From Solirubrobacterales bacterium (GTDB taxonomy: Bacteria; Actinomycetota; Thermoleophilia; Solirubrobacterales; 70-9), in the NCBI GenBank assembly GCA_016712175.1, contig JADJRQ010000001.1, positions 310,001 through 374,000 on the forward strand: a stretch of DNA of 64,000 nt. Direction: 5' to 3'. The notes beneath the pieces are model-generated. The model was not told where the DNA came from. It ran no database searches and saw only the letters and a program-made list of their open reading frames with translations. Positions 1 to 8,076 of the stretch are shown one piece after another (positions within the stretch are counted from its first letter, which is position 1; the number at the start of each line of letters is the position of its first letter). A program made the translations under genes and the position numbers.

Positions 1-2
1 CG

Positions 3-755
3 ATGCTGGTCAACCAGGCTGCGGTATCGGCGGTGCTGGTGGCGACCCTGCCGGCGCCCGACTTCGCCCATTCGCTCGAGCGGTTCATCGACGCCCTGAT
101 CGGCGGTGGTATCGCCCTCGGCATCAACACGATCACTCCCGTCAATCCGATCCGGCTCGTCCAGCGTCACCTCGAGCCGCTGTTGGCCCGTCTTTCCGGC
201 ACCCTCGTCGACATCGCCGATGCTCTCCAGAACGGTAGCCGGGAGGAAATGGCCGCCGCGCTCGAACGAGCCCGCTCGCTTGACCCAGCAGTCCGGGAGA
301 TGCAGATTGCGATCGAGGCCGCTCAGGAGACGATCTCCATGACCCCGATCAGATGGAGCTCTCAAGGACGGCTCGACCTCTTCGCAACCGCTTCGGAACC
401 GATCGACCTGGCAATTCGAAACACCCGGGTCCTGGCACGAGCCTCGGTCCGGGCGATCGACCTCGATGAGTATGTACCGCCGATGGCGGTCGATTCGATC
501 CGGGACCTCGCCACCGCGGTCCGTTCACTCGATCAACACCTTTCGGGCGCTCCGGCACGCTCGGACACCCTGAAAGCCGCGCTGCACGCCGCGGCCCGGG
601 CCAGCGCATCCCTGGAGGAGACTTCAAACCTGTCGGTGAGCGTGATCGTGGGCCAGGTCCGCTCGACCGCGACCGACCTGCTGCTCGGTCTCGGACTCGA
701 CCCGGACGAAGCGGTCGAGGAAGTCAGGACCGCCCGAAGGCAACTGGACATTTGA
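3..755 (+). CDS. FUSC/aromatic-acid-exporter-like membrane protein, C-terminal part
   Basis: The reading frame enters from the left edge, so only the last 250 or so residues are present and the true start lies outside the window. The visible part starts with a hydrophobic stretch holding IGGGIALGINTITPVNP, which resembles the end of a transmembrane block in FUSC/ArAE-family proteins. A long, charged, mostly alpha-helical cytoplasmic tail follows. Family members are inner-membrane proteins often linked to efflux of aromatic acids, but the substrate here cannot be read from the sequence. The next gene runs convergently 18 bp downstream. Family assignment rests on overall pattern, not on a catalytic motif. 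Confidence 0.6.
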   Translation: MLVNQAAVSAVLVATLPAPDFAHSLERFIDALIGGGIALGINTITPVNPIRLVQRHLEPLLARLSGTLVDIADALQNGSREEMAAALERARSLDPAVREMQIAIEAAQETISMTPIRWSSQGRLDLFATASEPIDLAIRNTRVLARASVRAIDLDEYVPPMAVDSIRDLATAVRSLDQHLSGAPARSDTLKAALHAAARASASLEETSNLSVSVIVGQVRSTATDLLLGLGLDPDEAVEEVRTARRQLDI

Positions 756-773
756 ACTCCGGATGCGGCCGGG

Positions 774-1385
774 TTATCTGAAGGCAGTCAGGACCGGGCC
801 GGCCGAAATCCCGGCTCTGGTTTTGGCGAATACCCGGAAGGCGTGCCTGACGAGGCCGTCTGGACCGCCGGCATAGTCAGGCGGATAGAGGTATATGCCG
901 GAGACTTCCCCGTCCGGATGGCCGGCCCTGACCAGGTCGCCAACCCGCTCGTAGAGCTCACGGCGGTCGACTCCGTAAGGGAATTCGAGCCAGTAGCGCT
1001 GTGTGAATTCATCTTCATTCACCCATTTGCCGATGCCGGGCTCATGCGGACCGAGCTCGCTGGCTGAACGCTCTTCCCCACCGGTCAAGTTGCGATAGAG
1101 ACTGTCGAGGACCGAATCGACCGCATCCGCATCCCGGGCCTGCAGGTAGGTGAAGTGACCGTTCAGCTTGGCTTCAAACTGGAGCGTGGCACGCAGAGCC
1201 GAAAGCTCCGCATACATGGGCTCATCTTCAAGCCGGGGATCGAAGGAATCTGTGAACCAACGGAGCCGGGCCATTGCAAACGGGTACTCGTTGTAAGGCG
1301 AGTTCTTGAACGTGTGGGAAATGCCGACGTACGAGAACGACGGTATGTCCGCCCTGAGTAAATCCCGGTTGAGAGTCACATCCAT
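774..1385 (-). CDS. Conserved hypothetical protein, 203 aa
   Basis: I do not recognise this protein. It is soluble, acidic and rich in aromatic residues, with no signal peptide, transmembrane segment or obvious metal site. Codon use is typical of the neighbours and the frame is open for 203 residues, so it is very likely a real gene. The start is an ATG without a clear Shine-Dalgarno sequence. It lies 61 bp beyond the end of the TetR gene on the same strand, so it could be a distal member of that transcript. The opposite-strand frames are shadows. Confidence 0.7.
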   Translation of the reverse strand: MDVTLNRDLLRADIPSFSYVGISHTFKNSPYNEYPFAMARLRWFTDSFDPRLEDEPMYAELSALRATLQFEAKLNGHFTYLQARDADAVDSVLDSLYRNLTGGEERSASELGPHEPGIGKWVNEDEFTQRYWLEFPYGVDRRELYERVGDLVRAGHPDGEVSGIYLYPPDYAGGPDGLVRHAFRVFAKTRAGISAGPVLTAFR

Positions 1386-1446
1386 GAACCCATCTTAATG
1401 GGAGGAGACCAAAAATGGAAGGGTCGCAGGGAAGGCCCGGTATCGC

Positions 1447-2118
1447 TCAGGGCTTCCACCTCTCGCCGGTGGACGCCCGCTCAAGACCGACCCAGGCGAA
1501 CTCCATGATCATCGCCATGATCTGGGTCCGGGGGATGTCGCGATGTTCGTCCCACCAGTTGGCGATCGAAGTAATCGAACCCACGAGCTGGCGCGAGGTC
1601 GCTTCGACAACCAGGTCGAACTCAACCCCTTCCGGCAGGATCGAAGGCGGCATCTCTTCCGCCATCAGGGCGCCGATCATCGCCGCTACCTCATCGAAGA
1701 GCCGCTCGAATGAGTCGGCGACATCATCACTCGCCCGATTGCGGATCAACATGCGCCAGGCGTCGCGGCGCTCGTCGACGAACTCCAGAAATCCTTCGAG
1801 TCCGGCGATCAGCCGGGTCTCTCCGCCCTCGGGGATCGACATCGCCGCCGAACCCACCCGCTCGAGCAGTTCGTGGACGTAGGTCTCAAGCAACTCGCGG
1901 TAGAGCTCCTGTTTGGAAGAGAAGTGGTCGTAGATCAGGGCCTTGGATACACCGGCCCGGCGGGCCACCTCCTCGAGTGATGTCTGGTGATAGCCGGTGT
2001 CGGCAAAAGCATCAATCGCCGCCTCGAGGATCAGCTCACGTCGCTCTGCTGCAGGCAACCGGCGACGGGGAACTGGAGGAAATTCCGGAGGGACCGAGGT
2101 GGTGGGGGTGTCTTTCAC
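1447..2118 (-). CDS. TetR/AcrR-family transcriptional regulator
   Basis: This is a 223-residue one-component repressor-type protein. Residues about 24-70 form the TetR DNA-binding domain, with the helix-turn-helix core LEEVARRAGVSKALIYDHF. The rest is the variable helical ligand-binding and dimerisation domain. The start codon is GTG. It is divergent from the diiron/SCP2 gene that begins at 2292, and a perfect palindrome sits in the shared gap next to its start. That arrangement is typical of a TetR protein controlling itself and its neighbour. The inducer cannot be predicted, though an acyl or lipid-like ligand would fit the SCP2 domain next door (inference). Confidence 0.93.
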   Translation of the reverse strand: MKDTPTTSVPPEFPPVPRRRLPAAERRELILEAAIDAFADTGYHQTSLEEVARRAGVSKALIYDHFSSKQELYRELLETYVHELLERVGSAAMSIPEGGETRLIAGLEGFLEFVDERRDAWRMLIRNRASDDVADSFERLFDEVAAMIGALMAEEMPPSILPEGVEFDLVVEATSRQLVGSITSIANWWDEHRDIPRTQIMAMIMEFAWVGLERASTGERWKP

Positions 2119-2132
2119 AACCTCAACACTAC

Positions 2133-2154
2133 TAACTGACCAGTCAGTCAGTTA
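2133..2154. promoter_or_regulatory. Palindromic operator candidate for the TetR regulator
   Basis: Perfect 8-bp inverted repeat TAACTGAC / GTCAGTTA with a 6-bp centre CAGTCA, 22 bp overall. It lies 15 bp upstream of the TetR start and about 137 bp upstream of the divergent diiron gene. Size, symmetry and GTCA-type half-sites match operators of many TetR repressors of lipid metabolism. Binding is inferred. Confidence 0.6.
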
Positions 2155-2291
2155 CACTCTCGGCAATCGCACAACCCCCTTGGTGCCCGCCGCACAAAAC
2201 CCGGACGAACGGCTCCGGAAAGGGTCATAGGGGTGCAGCGAAATCCCAACTTTCCATCAACTTTTTGCCAACTTTCCGCAGAGGAGCCCAG

Positions 2292-3578
2292 ATGTCAGTT
2301 GCAGCAGCTGAACCCAAAGGAAACACCGCCGGCACCATCACCTACACCGACCTCTACCGGCGCTGGGAAGAGAACAACTGGAGCGCGATGGGTCTGGACT
2401 ACTCCAAGGACCGCGAAGGCTGGGACGCGCTCACCGACACGCAGCGCAAGTCCGCCCTCTGGATGTACTCGATGTTCTTCTATGGCGAAGACTCGGTTAC
2501 CGACAACCTTTCTCCTTACATCGACGCCGCCCCGACCGAGGAGCAGGCCTATTTCCTGGCTACCCAGCAGGTCGATGAGGCCCGCCACGCGATCCACTTC
2601 CACCGTTTCTTCAAGGAAGTCCTCGGCTCCGGCGACAGCATCTCCGACACTCTGGAGAGCACCCTCCCCCAGCTCGGCTGGGGCTACCGCAAAGTGTTCG
2701 ACAGGCTCGACCGGATGGCCGACGAACTTCGGGCTGATCGCTCCCTGCCCAAGTTCGCGCAGGCGGTGACGCTCTACCACATGATCGTCGAGGGAACTCT
2801 GGCCCAGCCCGGCCAGCACTACATCGAAGACTTCTTCACGAAGGACGGCTCGATGCCAGGCTTCAGCGAAGGAATGCGCAACGTGTCGCGGGACGAGCAG
2901 CGCCACATCGGCTACGGCGTCAAGACCCTCTCCGAAATCGTGCCGCAGTCCGACGAATGCAAGGCTGCGATCGTCGAGCTCTTCCGCGAGGTGAACAAAT
3001 ACTCATTGGCCCTCTTCTGCCCGCCCAACTACGACCGGGCTTACACCGAGTGCTGGGGATTCACCCTTGAAGACATCTTCAGCTTCGGACTGAAGCTGAT
3101 CAAACAGCGGTGGAAGACGATCGGCTTCCCGCTCGAAGAGATGCCGGCCGACATCTGGCCCTTCGACCACAGCCTGCCAGTCGAGGAGGTCGCGGCCCGC
3201 CAGGTCAAGCTGCTGCTCGCCGGCGTCACCGGTGAGCCAAACGACCGCCCCGATTCATCGACCGAGGTCCAGGAGATTCTCTTCGACATGACGTCACGCA
3301 CCGCGAATACCGCCGGCGCGGATGCCGGAGCATTCACGATGCAGTGGAAGTTCACCGACGCCGACCCCTGGCACCTGGTCGTCGACAACGGCTCGACCCG
3401 GGCCGTCCACGGCATCGCATCGGACCCCGACCTCACGCTCAAGACTGACTGGAGTGAATGGGTCGCAATCTCGATGAACGACAAGAACCCTCTCAAGTCA
3501 GTGGCTTCGAGAAAGCTCACGCCGAAGGGTTCGCCACGAGCGATCAACACCTTTCGCAAAGTCTTTACGCCCAGCTGA
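2292..3578 (+). CDS. R2-like diiron ferritin-like protein fused to a C-terminal SCP2-like domain
   Basis: A 428-residue protein. Residues about 20-310 form a ribonucleotide-reductase-small-subunit-like four-helix bundle with a complete diiron ligand set: E66 (YGED), E96/H99 (DEARH), E167 (VEGT) and E202/H205 (DEQRH). Residues about 320-428 resemble an SCP2 sterol/lipid-binding domain. The ATG at 2292 is chosen because GAGGAG lies 5 bp upstream; an in-frame ATG at 2265 lacks this. No class I ribonucleotide reductase large subunit is nearby and the SCP2 tail is foreign to NrdB. An oxidase or oxygenase acting on a bound lipophilic substrate is therefore more likely than nucleotide reduction (inference). 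It is divergent from the TetR gene and probably regulated by it. Confidence 0.8.
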   Translation: MSVAAAEPKGNTAGTITYTDLYRRWEENNWSAMGLDYSKDREGWDALTDTQRKSALWMYSMFFYGEDSVTDNLSPYIDAAPTEEQAYFLATQQVDEARHAIHFHRFFKEVLGSGDSISDTLESTLPQLGWGYRKVFDRLDRMADELRADRSLPKFAQAVTLYHMIVEGTLAQPGQHYIEDFFTKDGSMPGFSEGMRNVSRDEQRHIGYGVKTLSEIVPQSDECKAAIVELFREVNKYSLALFCPPNYDRAYTECWGFTLEDIFSFGLKLIKQRWKTIGFPLEEMPADIWPFDHSLPVEEVAARQVKLLLAGVTGEPNDRPDSSTEVQEILFDMTSRTANTAGADAGAFTMQWKFTDADPWHLVVDNGSTRAVHGIASDPDLTLKTDWSEWVAISMNDKNPLKSVASRKLTPKGSPRAINTFRKVFTPS

Positions 3579-3683
3579 AAAAACTTTTCGTATCAACACC
3601 GCAACCCCCGGGTACTGGATTGGTTATATAGCCAGTCCAACTTGCCGGGGAGGGGTGCAAGGCAGGACGAGCAGGGGGGAGCT

Positions 3684-3710
3684 GGCAGTGAGACCCCCGG
3701 TCTCACTGCC
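3684..3710. terminator. Hairpin between convergent genes
   Basis: Perfect 11-bp stem, GGCAGTGAGAC / GTCTCACTGCC, with a 5-nt CCCCG loop. It lies between the ends of the diiron/SCP2 gene and the channel gene on the other strand. There is no long T tract on either side, so terminator function is likely by position but not classical. Confidence 0.55.
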
Positions 3711-3737
3711 GCCTCCCATTTAAGGCTCCGGCTCGAG

Positions 3738-5072
3738 TCAATCTTCAGCGAGGACGATCAGGCTGTCCTCCGGAACAATCTCGAATCGCGCCGACTTGGG
3801 CGGGTTCACGATCATCCCGTAGGCTGCCGCCGCGTCGCGGGACAAGGCGGCCCGCCGGTAGCCGATCGCGCATTCACCCCGCCGTCTGGCTGCTTCGACC
3901 AGAGTCGCGAAGTTGACTTCCGCGCCCGCCTTTGCGTAACGATCGGCCGACTTCAGGTAGATCTCACTGCCCTCGGGCGAGAAGAGCTGCGTGAACACTT
4001 CAGCGAGGTGCCGGTTCTGGGAGATCTGCGAAAACAGCAGGCTGATCACGTTCTCGCTCACGATCACGTCGTCGACCTGGGTGACCTCGGCCAGTTGGCG
4101 ACTGCGTTCATCGACCATCTCAGTGACGATTGAATAACCCGAATTGAGGTCTTGCTCCATCTCGCGGAGATGGAGCAAGGTGACCAGGGTGCGGGCATCT
4201 GCCCGCTGCGCATCGAGCTCGTCCGAACACGCCAGGACCATCACATGATCAGTGCGTTCGAGATCAAGGCTTTCGAGGACCGACCTGTCCGTGGTACTGG
4301 CTCGACGGAAGTTCACCTGGGCCCGGCACGCTCCGGCAATCGTGTCTTCGGGAGGATCGATCACAACTCCGGGCTCTACCACGATGTTGATCTCCGAACC
4401 GGGGTCGAGGAAGGCGTCGAAATGGCCCACGACCGATGCGGCGGCGCTGTTCCAGCCGAGAATGACGACGTGCTCGGCCAGCGAGGGATCGGGTCGCGCT
4501 TCGACGATTGCGTCTTCTTCCACAGCCACCGCCGTTGGAGTCCGGGATTCGAGGGCGAGGATGTCTTCGGCGATCGCAATGAGCTGGTCGCCCGGCTCGA
4601 TCACGCGGTCGGAAGGTGGATTGATCTCCACCTCCATCCCGGAATCGAGCAGTCCGATCACGGCGCAGTCCTCAAAGGCGTGGAGCGCAGCTTGATAAGT
4701 CTGGCCGTTGAGGGCATCCGGGCCTGACATGTATATCTCATGGCCATCGAAGTCGAGTAGCTCCTGGACCGCGACCGAGATACCTGCCTGCCGGGCCGCC
4801 TGGACGAGAAGCTTGGCCACCGTCTCCCGCCGGTCCAGCAGGACCGCCTGTCCGCCGCCGGCCAGCCTGGCCGGCGCGAGGTTGGCCGGGTCCGAGATCT
4901 CGGCGACGATCCCCCGTTCAATCTCTCGTTCACCGAGGATCTGGTTCAGCGCAAGAATCGTCTTGATCACATGGGAATCGGGCTCATCCTCCTCGGGGGC
5001 CAACACGATCGTCGACGATGCGAACTCGGGCCGGACCTGGGTCAGGTCGTCGAGTTCAATCGGATTGCCGGT
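3738..5072 (-). CDS. CASTOR/POLLUX-type ion channel, C-terminal part (frameshifted gene)
   Basis: This segment continues the channel protein that starts at 5642. It carries the cytoplasmic regulatory part with two Rossmann/RCK-like units, including HVVILGWNSAA and DHVMVLACSDELDAQ, as in the plant DMI1/CASTOR/POLLUX family and its bacterial relatives. The frame equals that of the N-terminal part, but about 105 bp between them are read in another frame: one base too many at 5073-5075 and one too few at 5178-5183. The repaired protein would be about 630 residues. An initiation codon inside this fragment (GTG at 5006) would skip the start of the first RCK unit, so separate translation is unlikely. 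Probably one functional gene damaged by sequence error. Confidence 0.75.
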   Translation of the reverse strand, partial: TGNPIELDDLTQVRPEFASSTIVLAPEEDEPDSHVIKTILALNQILGEREIERGIVAEISDPANLAPARLAGGGQAVLLDRRETVAKLLVQAARQAGISVAVQELLDFDGHEIYMSGPDALNGQTYQAALHAFEDCAVIGLLDSGMEVEINPPSDRVIEPGDQLIAIAEDILALESRTPTAVAVEEDAIVEARPDPSLAEHVVILGWNSAAASVVGHFDAFLDPGSEINIVVEPGVVIDPPEDTIAGACRAQVNFRRASTTDRSVLESLDLERTDHVMVLACSDELDAQRADARTLVTLLHLREMEQDLNSGYSIVTEMVDERSRQLAEVTQVDDVIVSENVISLLFSQISQNRHLAEVFTQLFSPEGSEIYLKSADRYAKAGAEVNFATLVEAARRRGECAIGYRRAALSRDAAAAYGMIVNPPKSARFEIVPEDSLIVLAED

Positions 5073-5156
5073 CCCTGGTCACCACCCGAAGGTTCTTCAG
5101 GTCCATCCGCTGGCGCAGGATGTCGTCCATCTCGGCCTTGTCGGTCTCGGAGAGAA

Positions 5157-5642
5157 TCACCGCGACTGGATCCTTGTCCCCCCGGTTGCTATGTCGAGTT
5201 CCGAAAGGATCGTGAAAACGGGTTTCCCCCAACCAAGGATCAGGGTGTGTCCTTCTTCGATGACGAGGGAGCGGCCCTTACGCAGGTCGTGGAACCTGGC
5301 GTCGAGTCCGGTCGAAATGACACCGATCAGAGCACTGAAGATCAAGAGGCCGCCGAAAGTGACCAACGTCATCACCAACAGGAACTTCCAGGTTCCCCCA
5401 TCGTTGGCGACGGTTCCGGGGTCCAGAGCGTGAAGCAGCGTGTAGAAGGTTTCGCCGACGGCGCCAGAGTGTGGCCCCGATTCGTCCGGACCGAGATTGA
5501 AGACGTGAATGATGATCGCGAATACGGCGATCAGTCCGACCGTCAGGATCGCCAGGGCGAGAATCAGGGCCGGGGTGCCCCGCGACATGACGTTGTCAAA
5601 AGCGTAACGGAGCCTTTGGCCCCGGGTTGGGCCGGGTTTCAT
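5157..5642 (-). CDS. CASTOR/POLLUX-type ion channel, N-terminal part (frameshifted gene)
   Basis: Begins MKPGPTRGQRLRYAFDNVMS and has two transmembrane helices (about residues 22-45 and 88-112) around a short re-entrant-like segment ETFYTLLHALDPGT. Then comes the family hallmark EEGHTLILGWGKPVFTILSE at the entry of the first nucleotide-binding domain. Family members are cation channels gated through their RCK-like domains. The frame ends at a TGA at 5157 because a run of six C at 5178-5183 is one base short; adding one restores homologous sequence. The start is uncertain: ATG at 5642 has no clear ribosome site, while a TTG at 5669 has GAGAGG upstream. A longer form would overlap the end of typA. 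Confidence 0.7.
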   Translation of the reverse strand: MKPGPTRGQRLRYAFDNVMSRGTPALILALAILTVGLIAVFAIIIHVFNLGPDESGPHSGAVGETFYTLLHALDPGTVANDGGTWKFLLVMTLVTFGGLLIFSALIGVISTGLDARFHDLRKGRSLVIEEGHTLILGWGKPVFTILSELDIATGGTRIQSR

Positions 5643-5679
5643 CCCGGCAGCAGACCGGCGCCCCGTCAATCGGTCCCTC

Positions 5680-7512
5680 TCAGCGTGAAAGGTTCTTGAT
5701 CTTGCGTGCCGCTTTGACTCGATCGTTCTTGTCAAGGTCGACCTTGCGCAGGCGGATCGAGTCGGGCGTGATCTCCACGCACTCGTCGGTGCGCAGGAAC
5801 TCGACTGCCGATTCCAGCGTCAACGGGCGAGGTGGGGTCAGGCGAACGAGCACGTCGGAAGAAGAAGCTCGCATGTTGGTCAGCTGCTTCTCCTTGACTG
5901 CGTTCACGTCAAGGTCGTTCGCGCGGGCGTGTTCGCCGACGATCATCCCTTCGTAGACCTCTTCGCCGGGGCCGACGAACAGGCTGCCGCGCTCCTGGAG
6001 GTTGAACAGGCCGAAGCTGGCGGTCGCACCCTTGCGGTCGGCAACCAGCGAGCCGGTGGCCCGTGTGGTGATGTCACCGGCCCATGGCGCCCAGCCTTCA
6101 AAAACGTGGTGAAGAATGCCGGTACCGCGAGTCTCGGTAAGGAACTCGGTTCGGAAGCCGACCAGGCCGCGGGCCGGGATCACGTAATCAAGACGGTTGC
6201 GGGTATCCGACTGGGCGGTCATGTTTTCCATGCGTCCCTTGCGGGCGGCAAGCAGCTGCGTGACCGAACCGACGAACTCTTCCGGCACGTCAATTACCAG
6301 ACGCTCCATCGGCTCGTTCATGACGCCATCGATTTCGCGGGTCAGCACCTTGGGCTGGCCGGCGGTCAGTTCGAATCCTTCGCGGCGCATGATCTCGAGC
6401 AGCACGACCAGCTGAAGCTCGCCCCGGCCCTGGACCTCCCAGGCATCGGGGCGCTCGGTCGGCAGCACGCGGATGGCCACGTTGCCGAGCAGCTCCTGTT
6501 CGAGCCGGCTCTGGATCTGGCGGGCCGTGACCTTGTCGCCTTCACGACCGGCCAGCGGAGAAGTGTTCTGCCCGACGACGATCGAGAGCGAAGGTTCGTC
6601 GACCTCGATCACCGGCAGCGGGCGCGGATCCTCGAGGTCGGCCAGCGTTTCGCCGATCGTGATCTCGGGGATGCCGGCGACCGCGATGATTTCTCCTGGT
6701 CCGACTTCGTCAGCGGGCACGCGGTCAAGGGCTTCGGTCACGAAGAGTTCGGAGATCGTGGCGGACTCGATCTCGCCGTTGGCCCGGCACCAGGCGAGCT
6801 TCGCACCCGATTTGATCTTGCCGTGACGGACGCGGCAGAGCGCCAGGCGGCCGAGGTAAGGCGATGCGTCGAGGTTCGTGACGTAGGCCTGCATCGGGTG
6901 GTCCGGGTCGTATTCCGGGGCCGGGATGTAGCTGGTCATGAGGTCCATCAGCGGAGCGAGGTCGGTGCCCTCTTCCCCCTGGGTCATCGAGGCCCAGCCG
7001 GCCTTGGCGTTGGTGTAGACGATCGGGAACTCGATCTGGTCGCCCTCGGCGCCCAGATCCATGAAAAGTTCGTAGACCTCGTCGACGACTTCGTCGATGC
7101 GGGCGTCCGGACGGTCGACTTTGTTGACGACCAGGATCACCGGCAACCCGGCCTCGAGTGCCTTTCCGAGCACGAAACGGGTCTGGGGCAGCGGTCCTTC
7201 CGATGAATCGACCAGCAGGACGACACCATCGACCATGGTCAGCCCGCGTTCAACCTCGCCACCGAAATCGGCGTGGCCGGGGGTGTCGATGATGTTCATC
7301 TTCACGCCTTCGTAGCGCACCGCCGTGTTCTTGGCGAGAATCGTGATGCCTTTTTCCCGCTCCAGATCCATCGAGTCCATGACGCGTTCATTGACGTCCT
7401 GGCCCTTGCGGAATGCCCCGGACTGCCACAGCATGGCGTCGACCAGAGTCGTCTTGCCGTGGTCCACGTGGGCCACGATCGCGATATTTCTTATGTCTTC
7501 CCTGCGCTCCAT
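5680..7512 (-). CDS. typA: Ribosome-associated translational GTPase TypA/BipA
   Basis: A 610-residue protein of usual family length. Residues 1-195 are the GTPase domain with AHVDHGKTTL (P loop, residues 14-23), DTPGH and the NKVDRPDAR specificity motif. EF-Tu-like domain II, the EF-G domain III/V-like parts and the BipA-specific C-terminal domain follow. BipA binds the 70S ribosome in the EF-G site and is needed for efficient growth and ribosome assembly at low temperature or under stress in studied bacteria. The ATG start gives a normal N terminus, MERREDIRNIAIVAHVDHGK. The channel gene follows downstream on the same strand 37 bp away. Confidence 0.97.
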   Translation of the reverse strand: MERREDIRNIAIVAHVDHGKTTLVDAMLWQSGAFRKGQDVNERVMDSMDLEREKGITILAKNTAVRYEGVKMNIIDTPGHADFGGEVERGLTMVDGVVLLVDSSEGPLPQTRFVLGKALEAGLPVILVVNKVDRPDARIDEVVDEVYELFMDLGAEGDQIEFPIVYTNAKAGWASMTQGEEGTDLAPLMDLMTSYIPAPEYDPDHPMQAYVTNLDASPYLGRLALCRVRHGKIKSGAKLAWCRANGEIESATISELFVTEALDRVPADEVGPGEIIAVAGIPEITIGETLADLEDPRPLPVIEVDEPSLSIVVGQNTSPLAGREGDKVTARQIQSRLEQELLGNVAIRVLPTERPDAWEVQGRGELQLVVLLEIMRREGFELTAGQPKVLTREIDGVMNEPMERLVIDVPEEFVGSVTQLLAARKGRMENMTAQSDTRNRLDYVIPARGLVGFRTEFLTETRGTGILHHVFEGWAPWAGDITTRATGSLVADRKGATASFGLFNLQERGSLFVGPGEEVYEGMIVGEHARANDLDVNAVKEKQLTNMRASSSDVLVRLTPPRPLTLESAVEFLRTDECVEITPDSIRLRKVDLDKNDRVKAARKIKNLSR

Positions 7513-7532
7513 GAGAACGCGGGATACTAGGG

Positions 7533-7553
7533 AAGCGGCACGCTCTGCCGCTT
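7533..7553. terminator. Short hairpin upstream of typA
   Basis: Perfect 8-bp stem AAGCGGCA / TGCCGCTT with a CGCTC loop, between the end of the small membrane-protein gene and typA. There is no T tract, so it could be a weak terminator or a leader hairpin. Confidence 0.35.
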
Positions 7554-7566
7554 ATTCAGCCCTTTT

Positions 7567-8022
7567 TCAGTCGCTGACGGGCGTCCCGTTGGTCTGCGGA
7601 GCGCCATCGGAAGCGGTCGTCGAGGTGTAGACGAACTCCTCTTCAGCACCGAAAACCGTGTCGAGCAGGGTCTTGCGGGCGGTCTCGGAGAAGACCAGCA
7701 CCAGACCACCGGTCAGCAGGCCGACGGCGAGGAGGTTACGGAAGGGGTGGCTCTTCCTCTTCGGCTCACGAAGCCGCTCGGTCGCGTCCTTCAGGGCGTC
7801 AGTCGCGTTCTTCAGCTCGCGCTTGACCTTCCTGTCATTGGTCACCGAATCGGCGACGCCGGCACGGCTCGTAGTCACGCGGTCGTAAGCCTTGCGCCCG
7901 GAGAAGTAAGCCGCAGCGAGGCTGTCGCGCAGTTCTTCGTCCTCGATCAGACGACGGACGTACTGATTTTCACGGGCTGAGGCGTATGCCTGCCCGGCTT
8001 TTGTCGGAATGTCTTTACCCAT
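7567..8022 (-). CDS. Hypothetical single-pass membrane protein, 151 aa
   Basis: The first 95 residues are charged and helical, with many Lys, Arg, Asp and Glu. One hydrophobic segment, NLLAVGLLTGGLVLVF (about 97-112), follows, then a short acidic, Thr/Ser-rich tail. No catalytic motif or known domain is recognised. The layout resembles small actinobacterial proteins with a cytoplasmic coiled region and one anchor (YtxH-like in outline only). The gene sits between lon and typA on the same strand, with 54 bp on each side. Being next to lon and hsp20 hints at a stress context, but that is only location. Confidence 0.7.
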   Translation of the reverse strand: MGKDIPTKAGQAYASARENQYVRRLIEDEELRDSLAAAYFSGRKAYDRVTTSRAGVADSVTNDRKVKRELKNATDALKDATERLREPKRKSHPFRNLLAVGLLTGGLVLVFSETARKTLLDTVFGAEEEFVYTSTTASDGAPQTNGTPVSD

Positions 8023-8076
8023 GTCGTCCCTCGCTTGATCTGGTCAACTGTATTTCGAGAATACCGATCGCACACG

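Noticed and set aside
1415..1882. Plus-strand open frame with a strong GGGAGGAG ribosome site, antisense to the TetR gene
   Set aside because: Its product is Ser/Arg-rich without any domain, and the TetR frame on the other strand is unambiguous. The ribosome-like site is probably chance.
5929..7206. A 425-codon plus-strand open frame opposite typA
   Set aside because: Shadow of typA with no domain of its own.
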